A stretch of 64,000 bases of DNA from Ochotona curzoniae. Its lineage: Eukaryota > Chordata > Mammalia > Lagomorpha > Ochotonidae. The DNA is taken from NCBI RefSeq assembly GCF_017591425.1, contig NW_024466421.1:766001-830000 (forward strand), read 5' to 3'. Every line of letters starts with the position of its first letter. The first letter of the stretch is position 1. Made by a program: the position numbers and the translations under genes. The notes under the pieces are model-generated. The model saw only the letters and a program-made list of their open reading frames with translations, searched no databases and was not told the DNA's origin. Positions 48,713 to 58,505 of the stretch are shown here, piece after piece.

Positions 48713-50680
48713 TAGGCCTTGCAATGCCCAAGGCCACTGTGGTCTTCTTTTCCAAAGGCAGTGCCGGTGACATGGGGCAGGGTCTTGCAGCTCAGGGTGA
48801 CCTCACTGCTGCAGCTGCAGTGCCTGGCAGATGGGAGGAAGGAAGGATACCCCAACACAATGATGAGACTGAGTCACCAGGCGGAGCTGGCAGCAACCGA
48901 GCCTGACACCCACACCCACGCACTTTGGACCCGGAAGAAGTGCCCTCCTGACTTCCTCTGCCAGCACCTCAGGTCCCACACAGTAGGTGAAGGCCCAGGA
49001 AGGACCTCACCTGGCTCAGGGTTTTGGCACCTCCAGCAGTGCCCTGCAGTGGCCTCTTAATCTTCCTGCTGTCTGGAAGGTCTTCCTGCAGCCCTGCCCA
49101 TCTGAGGGCAGAAGTGAGGGTTCCTGTTCTCCACTCAGCCCCTGCACCAAACTGACCACCCCTCACCATTGTCAGTGCCATTCATGGCCACCCTGCAAGG
49201 TTGCCCGCTGCCTCTGCCCTCTCCTGGCCTCTGTCCAGTGCCCTGCCCCACACACCCAGATCCCACTTCCCATGTACTGGCTCCAGAGCCTTCCAGTAGC
49301 CGGCAGTGCCCTCATCAGCAGTGCCCCACCCCGGGGCCAGCCCTCACAACCTCTTGTCTGGTGAGGACAGGCAGCTGGAGTCTCACCGGCCACCCCATCC
49401 TCGCCAGGTGCAGGGGTCGTGTGATGAGCTAGTTCGGTGTGAGCAGACTAACATGCAGTGAGTTGGGCCCTGGTCTGCACCGAGCAGTTTCATGGACTTG
49501 ATGGAGTAGCATCCAGACTCTTAAGAGCATTGATGGGGGCTGGAACTTAGGCTGGCTGTACCCCACTCTATACCCCACACACTCCCTTGGTCCTGCAGGG
49601 CACCCCCACCTGCCACCTGTACCACAGAGACCTAGCTCTAGCCCCGGACCCCAGCAGGCAGCGAGGGACCCCCAGGAAGGTGAGACCTTCCTAGATCAGG
49701 GTCATTCACCCCAGAATAGTGCCTGTGCTGGCGTTGGTTGCCAGGGCCCTGCAGGCAGGGAGGGGCCCAGCCTGGCTCCTGCCAGGCCCTCAGAATAGGT
49801 GGCACAGAGGAGCTCGTGTGAGCCGTTGCCAGTTACTGCAGGGTGACAATGAACATGCGGCCCCGGCCCCCTCCACTCACTCGGCTCCAGGTTGGGGAGC
49901 CAGCACCAGGCCTGCCAGGGGGTAGTGGTGGCCTGCGTGAAGACCCCTATGGATGTTCCAATCTGAACTGGTGAACTGCATGGCCCCTTGGAGCAAGCAC
50001 ATGGTGCCCCGCCCCCGGCTGGCTCCACCCGCGCCCAGCCTCCCCATGGCCACAGCTGTCCCGGAAGGCAGAGGAGGTGTTGCTGGGTTCAATATGGCTC
50101 TTGGGAATGCCATATGGATGGGCCCAGGCGGCGGGGCGGGGGAGGAGCCGGAATTCCTGGTCCTTCCGGGCCAGAGCTGTGAGGCTCTGCAGCCAGGGGG
50201 AGGGGGCCCAGGGGTTCAGGCAACCCCCCACGCCACTCCTCTCTGCTTCCTCTGGCTTTATCAGCCCCCAGCCCCTGTGAGGTCCCGGCATCTGAGGGCC
50301 TCCGTCCTGGTTTCTGGCATGTTGACTGGGTGGGGACAGAGAGCTCCTGAGGGTCAGGAAGCAGGTGCTGAGAGCGGAGCCCCCGCCCCTTGTCTCCTGG
50401 GGTCAGGGCCTCGGCTGAGCCTGGGCTACTGAGCAGCCTGGCTTGGATGCACTGCCTGCAGGAGCGACCCTGAGCTGCAGTCACAGCTTCTCCCTCACAG
50501 GCCACCTTCCCCTGCCTGCAGCTGTACCAGGACACGCCGGGAACGCCCTGTTGGTGAAGCAGCAGTGGTCAGGAGGTTAGCGCACAAAGGGGTGAGTTCC
50601 AGGTCGGACTGTGGGTCCTAGAGCTGAGGACAGGGTACCCACCAACAGGCCCAGGCCTTAGTCCTCTCGGAAGGCCAAGC

Positions 50681-50955
50681 TAAAAAGAGACAGAACCAGA
50701 AAGAGGTATTCCATCCACTGATTCGCTCTAGAGAGCCACAATGGCCGGAGCTGGACCAGGCTGAAGCCAGGAGCTTCTTCTAGGTCTCAGACATAGGTGC
50801 AAGGGCCCAAGCACTTGGGCCATCCTCTACTGTTTTCCCGGCTACGTTAGTGGGGACCTGGTTGGGAAGCGGAGCAGCCAGGACTCGCCGGTGCCCATCT
50901 GGGATGCCAGTGCTGCAGGCAGTGGTTTTACTTGCCACATCGCGGCTGGGCTCTG
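50681..50955 (-). mobile_element. Lagomorph C-SINE (tRNA-derived), diverged
   Basis: Reverse-oriented: AAAAAGAGACAGAACCAG tail, then GATTCGCTCTAGAGAGCCAC, GAAGCCAGGAGCTTCTTCTA and CATCTGGGATGCCAGTGCTG, matching the antisense of the intact copy at 55578. Confidence 0.85.
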
Positions 50956-51339
50956 AGTCCCTATAGTCTTGACACGGTGGGCATTGTCATCGGGGAGGCT
51001 CCTGGGAAGGGGGCACCCAGAAAGGGCCTGACGGGATGGGGAGACGTGGCTGGCGCTGCTGGCTGCCCCCTGAGGCACAGGATGGCAGGCGGCTGCCCTA
51101 GAAGCTCTGACCCCAGCTAGGCACCCACACACGGAATGGCTGTCATGCTGCAGTCCTGGCCAGAGGCTGGGGAGCAGAACAAGGGGAAGGAGCCGGGCTG
51201 GCCTGTGGGTGGGCTGGGCTGGGTGTGAGTCCCTTCCCCCAGGACTCCTGGGGCTGGGCTCTTGTCTCTCTCCTGCTGCGCTTTCCCCTCCTCCGGGTCT
51301 TCCTGCAGCACCCAGGGTGGCTCCTGGTAGCGTTCATTG

Positions 51340-51390
51340 CTACAAACCAAAAAAAGCCAGATGCAGCCGGTCTCACAGGAGGTTTTTATT
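51340..51390 (-). terminator. Possible orphan polyadenylation site on the minus strand
   Basis: On the minus strand GGAATAAAAACC (signal at 51385-51390) is followed about 25 nt later by CTGGCTTTTTTTGGTTTGT, a U/GU-rich downstream element. No gene on this strand is known to end here; it may be a retrocopy or unannotated transcript. Confidence 0.35.
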
Positions 51391-52117
51391 CCAGTAAGAA
51401 AGGTGGCTGTGGAGAAGAGGGAGAGGGGGAGAGAGACAGCCCAGGACCACCTCCACATGGCGGGGTGATCATGTGAGGGACGCAGCCGCCCAGGGTGTGC
51501 AGCCTGGGCTTTGGGGAGGGAGGGAAGGTAGCAGCCCCTCGGTTTGTGCATGCTTGTGGCTGAGCCCTGTCATCATGGCAGGTGTTGATCTGCGCACACT
51601 CGGCAGTGGAAACATTTCTGGATGGGAATGTCTGCTTGACCTCGGCAAGGACAGCACCGAGGCGGGTCAAGCTTCCTTCTGTTTGTGGCCGGAGGGAGGT
51701 GGGGAGGAGGGCGCTGGGACTCGGCCTGCTGCTTGGCGTTCCAATGCTACCAGGTGTTCCTGGCTTGTGATGCACTCAGCTCCTTCAGGGGTCACTTGTG
51801 CTCTGCCTAACAGCCCCTGGTCGCGGCTTTCTCTCGGTCGCTGGGGCCGCTGGGCCCCTGAGCCCCTGGGCACTCCTCCCAGCTTTCAAGTGTATCAGGA
51901 CCACCACGCATGTTTTAAGCATTCCCACGTGTTCTAGTCGCCGAGTCACAGCGTGTCGTGTCCCAGGTGTGACGCACCTCCTTGACAAGAGCCTGAGGGC
52001 GCCTTGGCTTCCGTAAGCCACGCAGAGAACCAGCTCCGCCTGAACTGGGGGCCGAACCCAGAGCGACAGTACATGGTTAGCAACATGCTGCCTGGACCTA
52101 AGCTGGCCCAGTGGGGG

Positions 52118-52410
52118 GAGAGGGAGAGAAAGAGCGAGACAGAAGGAGAAAGAGGGAGACGGGGAAGGAGATGGAGAGAGAGAAGGAGAGACAGGAAGAG
52201 AGGGAGAGAGGGAGTGGTCTTCGACCCACTGATCACTTCCCAAATGGCTACAACAGCCGGGGCTGGCCAGACACAGGCCAGGCCAGGAGCTTGTTCTGCT
52301 GCTTTCCCACGAAGGTAAGCAGGCCGCAGGACAGGAAGTAGAGCAGACAGCATGCAGGTGCCGCAGGCGGTGGTCTTCACGGGCTGCGCCATGGTGCCAA
52401 CGCCCACTGC
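52118..52410 (-). mobile_element. Lagomorph C-SINE with expanded GA-rich tail, diverged
   Basis: GAGGGAGAGAAAGAGCGAG purine-rich tail (52118-52215), then CACTGATCACTTCCCAAATG, CAGGAGCTTGTTCTGCTGCT, matching the antisense C-SINE; the 5' half is poorly preserved. Confidence 0.75.
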
Positions 52411-52540
52411 ACATCTTGACATAGCCATGTCACAACAGTCCACCTGGCTCGACTTCGGTAAACGCCCCCTCGACAGCAAGAGACAACTCCACAGAAGTCT
52501 GAGGAAATAGAATTCCAAGTTCATTTTGATGGAAAAACTT

Positions 52541-52802
52541 CTTTTTAAAATTTTTATTGGAAAGTCGGATATACACTGGTTCACTCCCCAAGTGGCCACG
52601 ATGGCCAGAGCTGAGCCGATCTAAAGCCAGGAGCCAGGGGCTTCTTTCAGGCCCAAGCACGTGGGCCGTGTTCTGTTGCTCTCCCACTCCACAAACAGGG
52701 ATCTGGATGGGAAGTGGGGCAACTGGGACACGAGCCAGAGTCCAAGTGGAATATCGGTGCTGCAAAGTGAAGGATTAGCCAGTTGAACCATCACATTGGG
52801 CT
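52541..52802 (-). mobile_element. Lagomorph C-SINE
   Basis: Starts TTTTTAAAATTTTTATTGGA, then GGTTCACTCCCCAAGTGGCC, AAAGCCAGGAGCCAGGGGCT, ends TTGAACCATCACATTGGGCT: an antisense copy of the family. Confidence 0.9.
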
Positions 52803-52954
52803 CATGGTAGAAAACTTTGAAACCCACGCAAAGTTCCTCAGAAAGTTCACTGCGCACAACGATTGGAAATAAGCTCAGATCCCAGACTGGCTGTTGGCCA
52901 TGCAACTACTCAGCACCTCTGAGCTACAGTGTGGCTACCCCCAGAGCCTGGTGT

Positions 52955-53080
52955 CTCCTGGCCTGGTGTGACTCCCTGCGCCCCTGGGGGTGTGTTCTCC
53001 TGGCCTGAGGCCTGCCCTCCTGGGCTGGTGTGACTCCCTGTACCCCTGAGGGTGCGTCCTCCTGACCTGAGGCCTGCCCC
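52955..53080. repeat. Two-copy 60-bp tandem repeat
   Basis: CTGGTGTGACTCCCTG, CCCCTGGGGGTGTGTTCTCC and TGGCCTGAGGCCTGCC occur twice with few changes; a C run of about 10 follows. Confidence 0.85.
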
Positions 53081-53207
53081 CCCCCCCGGCCGGGGCGGGA
53101 CCCCCTGGCACGTCAGCGCTCTGCACCTGCTCTACATTTTTGACCTGTTACTCTCTTGTTTTTTCTTCCTTTTGTTTTATAAAGTCACCTGTGGCTGATT
53201 TTTTTTC

Positions 53208-53536
53208 TTAAAGATTTATTTATTTTTATTAGAAACTCAGATATGTAGAGACAAAGAAAAGAGACAGAGAGGAAGATCTTCCATCCAATGATTCACTCCC
53301 CAAGCAGCCTCAACAGCTGCTGGAACTGAGCCAATCTGAAGCCAGGAGCCCGGACCCTCCTCTGGGTCTCCACACGGTTGCAAGATTCCAAGGCTTTGGC
53401 CGTCCTTGACTGCTTTCCCAGGCCACAGGCAGGGAGCTGGATGGAAAGCAGGGCCACCTGGATTAGAAACGGTGCCCATATGGGATCCCAGAGCTTCAAG
53501 TCGAGGACTTAGGCACAAGGCTATCACGCTGGGCCC
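53208..53536 (-). mobile_element. Lagomorph C-SINE, near full length
   Basis: TTAAAGATTTATTTATTTTT tail, GATTCACTCCCCAAGCAGCC, CCCATATGGGATCCCAGAGC, ends CAAGGCTATCACGCTGGGCC. Antisense of the family consensus, including the tRNA-related head. Confidence 0.92.
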
Positions 53537-55577
53537 CCTCTGCTACTTTCTAAAGGGATTCTAAATGTTTTCCAAACATTTGTTTCTAACCTACTCGATC
53601 TTAAGGGGTGGAGACGGCCCAGCCTAGCTGTGTACCTGCCAGCCAAGGCAGCACCATGCCGCTCCGTGCTCAGCACTCCTGGGTTCAGCTGCGTGTCCCA
53701 GCTCCAGCCCTGGGTCCCCGCGATGCACAGACCATGACACTTAGCACCGAGCGCTGGTGACAGCACGCCCCCACACGTCTGCCCAGCCTGTCCCCAGCAA
53801 AGGAGTGCTTTTGTGAGTGCCCCCTTGCCCCGTGGTGGCTTCAGGCCAACAGGAAGGTGGCCAGTGCCCCCTCCAGCCAGTGTCGTTCGCAGCAGTGCAG
53901 TCATCCCAGGACATGCTGTGTTCCACCAGCTCGGCAGCTCCTTCCGTCTGCTTGTGTGCACGTCTGATCTGTTGTCTTATCTGGTGTGGCTTATTTTAAT
54001 TAAACATATGCAGCCAGAAGCGTATCACAGAGTACATGCAGTTATGCACAGCCATATTTCTCTGGCCCTGGTGGCTAAGTTAAAGTGTGCACCTGTTGCA
54101 GTCAACTTGATTGAGGAGTCTCTTATGTAAGACCCGCCAACATAAAGGGTTCAATGAATTGAGCCAAATGCATGCACTGGGCACCAAGCCCAGGACAGGA
54201 CCTGCGTCCCGCCACGTCCCCCTGTGGCCTCTCCGAGCAAACGCCGCCTTCACCCCCTGGCAACTGCTCCTCTTCCTCCTGCCTCTTCCTCCTCCTCCCA
54301 AATGCCGTGCAGATGGGCTCTTGCCGCACGTGGCCGCCTGAGAACAGCTCCGGGTCCCCAGTACCCGGCAGCACACACCCTCTCCGAGAAACAGAAGAGG
54401 CGACCAAACACCAAGCGTGCAAGCGGCCCCACTGGCGGGGACCCTGGGATCCCAGGGGAGGGGTGGGGACCACTTCAGCCTCCACCGTCACACAGTCACG
54501 AGCAGAGGTGGGGACTTTGCCCTGGCCCTGGGGGCGGGGCACAAGCCCCTTCGCTGCCTCCTCTCCGGGCTGCTGCCGGTGCTGTTGGCACCCGAGCTGC
54601 TCCAGCCCCGTCCACTGGGATGGGAGCCACCAGGAACATTCCTCTCTGGGGTCTGGTGAAGTTTATGCATTTCTTGGGGCAAGACCCTCTGGTGGGGTCG
54701 GGGGGCATGGCTCTTATTTCACCAGTGCAACCTTTGGGGGTCACAGCCCAGGAGCAGGGAGCCCCAGGGCTGGAGGCAGCTCGGTGTGGTGTGCTGGGGT
54801 GCAGGAATGGCCAGGGTGGGTCAGGAGGAAGAGAGAACAGCCAGCAAAACCTGACTCAAACATGGCCCCGTCTGGAGTGCCACTCAGATGCCGCCCTGGC
54901 CTCCGCCTCTCGGGTCTGCTGCCCTCACCCTTGCACCCTTAGCACAAGCTGCCTGGGTCTGGGGGAGACACACCCCGGCTCACGGCTGGCCGGCCGAGAT
55001 TGCTGGTGTACCCCCTGGCTCAGCCTTCCAGCCGCTGCGTCTCAGTTCTCCCAGAGGGGTCTGCTCTTGGCGGGAGTCTGCTTTGACCCTGGAGGACTGG
55101 CTCTGGGTCCCTTCTTGGCTAGGCTAGGGTCACAACTTTCCCCTCGATTCCCTTAGTCCGGAGGCTTGTCCTTCCGCGGGCTAGGCTGTGGGGCGTGCGG
55201 GTACAGTGTGAGCCTTCACGTTGCCGAGCTTGCTGAAGGTGGACAAATCTGCCGCCATCCCAGCCGTCTTTGTCATGCCTCGTTCCCGTTCCCCTGCCTG
55301 ACTTGGAGATGCTGTTGTTTCGGGCACAGCAGCCTGACGCCGGCACCTTCTGCTGTGGATTGATTTTGGTTGTTTGCATCTTGAGTTTTGTCTGCTAAAT
55401 TTGAAACTCGCCAGCCATCTGGCTTGCCTTTTCTGCCACCGTAGTCTTCCTCCCTTCCTTGGGGCCCTGAAGCTGTGTCGGGCACAGGCACTGCCCTGGT
55501 CCCTGGGGCTCTGCTGGCCTCATCAGCCTTCTATGCTGGTTGGTGAACACTGGGATGGCCCCTAAAGATTTGCTCTC
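53537..55577. other. Intergenic sequence without supported features
   Basis: 2 kb of unique sequence. An AT-rich part at 53990-54170 (ATTTTAATTAAACATATGCA) stands out; a short T-rich segment lies at 55340-55420. No coding sequence recognised. Confidence 0.6.
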
Positions 55578-55860
55578 GGCCCGGCACGATAGCATAGTGG
55601 TTAAAGTCCTCGCCTTGCATGCATCAGGATCCCATATGGTCGCTGGTTCTAATCCCAGCGGCCCTGTTTCCCATCCAGCTCCCTGCTTGTGGCCTGGGAA
55701 AGCAGTCAAGGATGGCTTGGGACCTGGCACCCGTGTGGGAGACCCGGAAGAGCTCCTGGCTCCTGGCTTTGGATCAGCACAGCACCAGCTGTTGCGGTCA
55801 CTTGGGGAGTGAACCATCAGACAGATATCTGCCTTTCCAATAAAAATAAACTTAAAACAA
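55578..55860 (+). mobile_element. Lagomorph C-SINE, intact, with target-site duplication
   Basis: Full-length tRNA-derived SINE: A box TAGCATAGTGG (55590-55600), B box GGTTCTAATCC (55645-55655), body CCCATCCAGCTCCCTGCTTG and CTCCTGGCTTTGGATCAGCA, 3' tail AATAAAAATAAA. Flanked by perfect 10-bp direct repeats ATTTGCTCTC at 55568-55577 and 55863-55872. The family is specific to lagomorphs; this subtype resembles pika copies. Confidence 0.95.
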
Positions 55861-56029
55861 GCATTTGCTCTCAATCTTGTGGTTTTCTCCCGTCCGCCGC
55901 GCCGCGCTGCGCTGGGACGGCTTTGCGAATGTTTCTTGTATTTTTCAGTGTGAGACTTTGGTTTCTCTTACAGTTGCCGCCTGGCTTTGTGTTTAGGGGC
56001 TGGTGGCATGCACCGTCTTGACTCTGGCA

Positions 56030-56285
56030 CTTCCTGTTGGCACACAGACTCCACTGCCAGCTGTCCCACCTGAGTCAGAGCTCCCTGCTGGCACACCAGG
56101 GAAGGCAGAGGGGGACAGCTGTCATACCCCGGCCCTGCTGCCCGTGTGGGAGACCTGGAACTCATGGCTCCTGGCTCAGGCCAGCCCTGGCTGGCTGGTG
56201 CGGCATCTGGGAGTGGTCCAATGGATGGACGGTTCTCTCTCTGTTCTTGCCTCTGGAACTTTCACTTCCAAATAGATCAACCTTT
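56030..56285 (+). mobile_element. Lagomorph C-SINE, 3' fragment, diverged
   Basis: CAGAGCTCCCTGCTGGCACA, CCCGTGTGGGAGACCTGGAA and CAAATAGATCAACC match the body and tail of the family; the tRNA head is degraded. Confidence 0.8.
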
Positions 56286-56360
56286 TGTGTGTACTGGACC
56301 TATGTCCCTGACCACACGTGTGTGCTGGACCTATGCCCCTGACCACACGTGTGTGCTGGA
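56285..56360. repeat. 31-bp tandem repeat, 2-3 copies
   Basis: TGTGTGCTGGACCTATGCCC plus CTGACCACACG repeated, last copy partial. Confidence 0.8.
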
Positions 56361-56399
56361 GATGTTTTCTGTCCTTCCTTCCCCAAACCAAGCCTGCTG

Positions 56400-58347
56400 C
56401 TGACTCACAGGCCTCTAAAGAGCTCAAACCGATTTCCCCCTACCCCGCGGTGCTTTGGATATTGTATCGAAAGACCCGGCAGTGAATCCAGGGCCCCCTA
56501 GGTTTTCTCCTGTACTGTCTTGTGGTGGTTCAGACACATTTGGAGTGAGCTGCAGAATCCCTGGGGATGGCGCTCTAACCCCGAGGTCATGTGTCATGTG
56601 TCCATGCAGCTGCTGGGACGAGAGCCAGCTTCCCAGTCTGATGTTCAAGCTCCGTGTCCCTTCACCAGCCTCGCACGACTAGCACGTGTTCCACGGGGAC
56701 ATCCTAGTTTTCTGTCCACTGCGTGGCTGCAGCAGCAGTTTCAGGGGCGTGGACACCCGCCCTAGCTGTGTCGTCTGCATCCACATGGTTTGCTGGCATT
56801 GCAGGCGAGGGCTTAGCCTGAAAGGCCAGCGCATGTGCGTGGTGGGCCTGGCCCATCTGCGTCTGTCACCACTTTGGAGGGCTCCCCGTGCAGTGCCCTC
56901 CTCCTTGTCCTGGCTCTGTGCCCAGGCGTTCCTGGCCTCGTCAAGGTTTACCATTCCTGTTGCTGCCAGGTAAAGATTCCCATTTGTTTTTAAATCTGCC
57001 TGATTTTGGCATTTTTTTATCTTTCTTTACTTTTTATATAAAATTGATAGAATTTGTTTTTAAATTCTTGCTTTTTGTTTATGTTAAAGTCAGAAACACA
57101 GAGCTAGATCTCAATCTAGCCACTGGGTGGCCGCCCAGGGGGCATCACAGCCCGGAGTGGGCACCAAGAGCTGTCCAGGGGGCACCACAGCCTGGGAGTG
57201 CCAGGAGGAAGCCCCGTGCCCAGGGTCTCCTGGGCGGGCACCCTGGCCCGGAGCGCTGGAGCCGTCACCGCTAGCAAGTTTGTGTGGCTTCTCCACCAGC
57301 TTGCTTCCCTTTGCCACCAGCCCACATGCCAGGGAAAGGGTGAGGCTTGTGCACGGGGGGCCTGAGGGGGAGTAACATCCGGCAGGGGAGGGGACGGAGG
57401 GGAGAGAGCTCACCTTGCAGCCGCCCAGTGCTTCCCGCTGCAAGAGCCTGTGTACACTCAGCTTCCCCGGGGGACCCTGCAGAGCCCTGTGCCCAGGCTG
57501 GCAGCATTGAGCTCTGAGACTCTGAAGCGAAGTCAGCCCTTCCCCTCAGCAGACCCTCCAGCAACACCCCAACCCTTCTCAGACCCTCAGCCAGACCAGG
57601 GCCCAGCTCTCATCTCTGCCAAGCCGCCCAACCGGCCTGCCGTCTGCACCTCACTCCACCCAGCTGAAGGACGGGCCTCGCTCTCACAGCTCGTCTGAGG
57701 GGGCCCTGCCCCACATCTTGCTCCCCCAGGACTGTCTTAATTCTTCCACCAAGATTCTGTCACCCCCCATCTCTGCCTGCATATGCAGGGCTGGCAGGAC
57801 GGTGACCACTTCCTCCAGGTCACTGCCCCGTGACCCTCGTGGAGCCCCCACCCAGCACAGCCTGGAGCTCCCTGCTCTACTTGGGCGTGGCACCATCTGG
57901 CACCTATGCCTGTGTTCCCATTGCTGTGACAAGATGCCCACGGCTAGGGGGCCTGTGAGGAGGTCTCAGGCAGGAGTGTCCACTGCCGGACCACGCCCCT
58001 TTAAGGAGTCTGCCCCATCTCCGATACCTAACGCCCCCAACAGCAGCCACCACCTCCAGGGTCCCAACCAGAGCCACGCCTCCAGCTTCGGGCCAGCACC
58101 TGAGGTTTCCTGGATCCCCTGCGAGCTTTTCTGTTCCACAGCCAGCGTCTGTGGGTGTCAGAGCCAATGCCACCCTAAGAAGCAGGCTGAGGGCTGAGCC
58201 CACCGCGAGGGCACTCACTGGGGCCAGCCAGACTAGGGCGGGGCTGCCCAGGGCCAGTGGGAAGTCCTGGGAGCCCCGCCCAGCGGCCCAGAACCTGTGA
58301 CCCGGCTTCCCCAGCTGCACCTGGAGGCCAGTGCGAACTCTGTCATA
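56400..58347. other. Intergenic sequence before the MROH4-like 3' end
   Basis: Mostly unique. GGCATTGCAGGCGAGGGCTT at about 56797 looks like a short antisense C-SINE head fragment. 56980-57110 is AT-rich. No gene supported. Confidence 0.55.
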
Positions 58348-58353
58348 TTTAAT
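58348..58353 (-). terminator. MROH4: MROH4-like polyadenylation signal (ATTAAA)
   Basis: ATTAAA on the minus strand about 55 nt after the stop codon, in a small AT-rich patch of otherwise GC-rich DNA. The short 3' UTR is plausible; the downstream element was not identified. Confidence 0.55.
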
Positions 58354-58407
58354 AGAATTAGGTAAAAAAGCACGCGCCCACTGCCCACCCCGCGAGCCGA
58401 GGCTGGC

Positions 58408-58505
58408 TCAGGGCACGTTGCGGGCCAGCTCCGTGACGTCCTCCAGGAAATTCCGGTAGAACCTGCGGCACGCCAAGTCTCTGTCCTCCCTCAGGGGCTC
58501 GAAGC
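58408..58505 (-). CDS. MROH4: MROH4-like terminal coding exon
   Basis: 98 bp ending in TGA; acceptor GTGCTGCAG. Encodes FEPLREDRDLACRRFYRNFL and EDVTELARNVP before the stop. Joins the previous exon through a split Cys codon. Confidence 0.85.

Larger units (their letters stand above)
45851..50680. other. Intergenic region downstream of ADGRB1
   Basis: No protein gene recognised. It contains two copies of a single-copy-like segment (46318-46490 and 47596-47745), each leading into a GATGGT array, an 18-bp minisatellite, and 48720-50680 of unique sequence without supported features. Confidence 0.7.

Noticed and set aside
47025..48906. ORFs of 349-582 codons of Asp-Gly, Met-Val, Ile-Thr and Ser-Pro repeats
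   Set aside because: Same cause: C-free hexanucleotide array, open in several frames on both strands.
51117..52020. Possible minus-strand protein-coding retrocopy
   Set aside because: Several short overlapping ORFs, none with a recognisable family; only the polyadenylation-like site is retained.
55578..55655. A tRNA gene with A and B boxes
   Set aside because: Head of a tRNA-derived C-SINE with body, A-rich tail and target-site duplication; not a functional tRNA fold.
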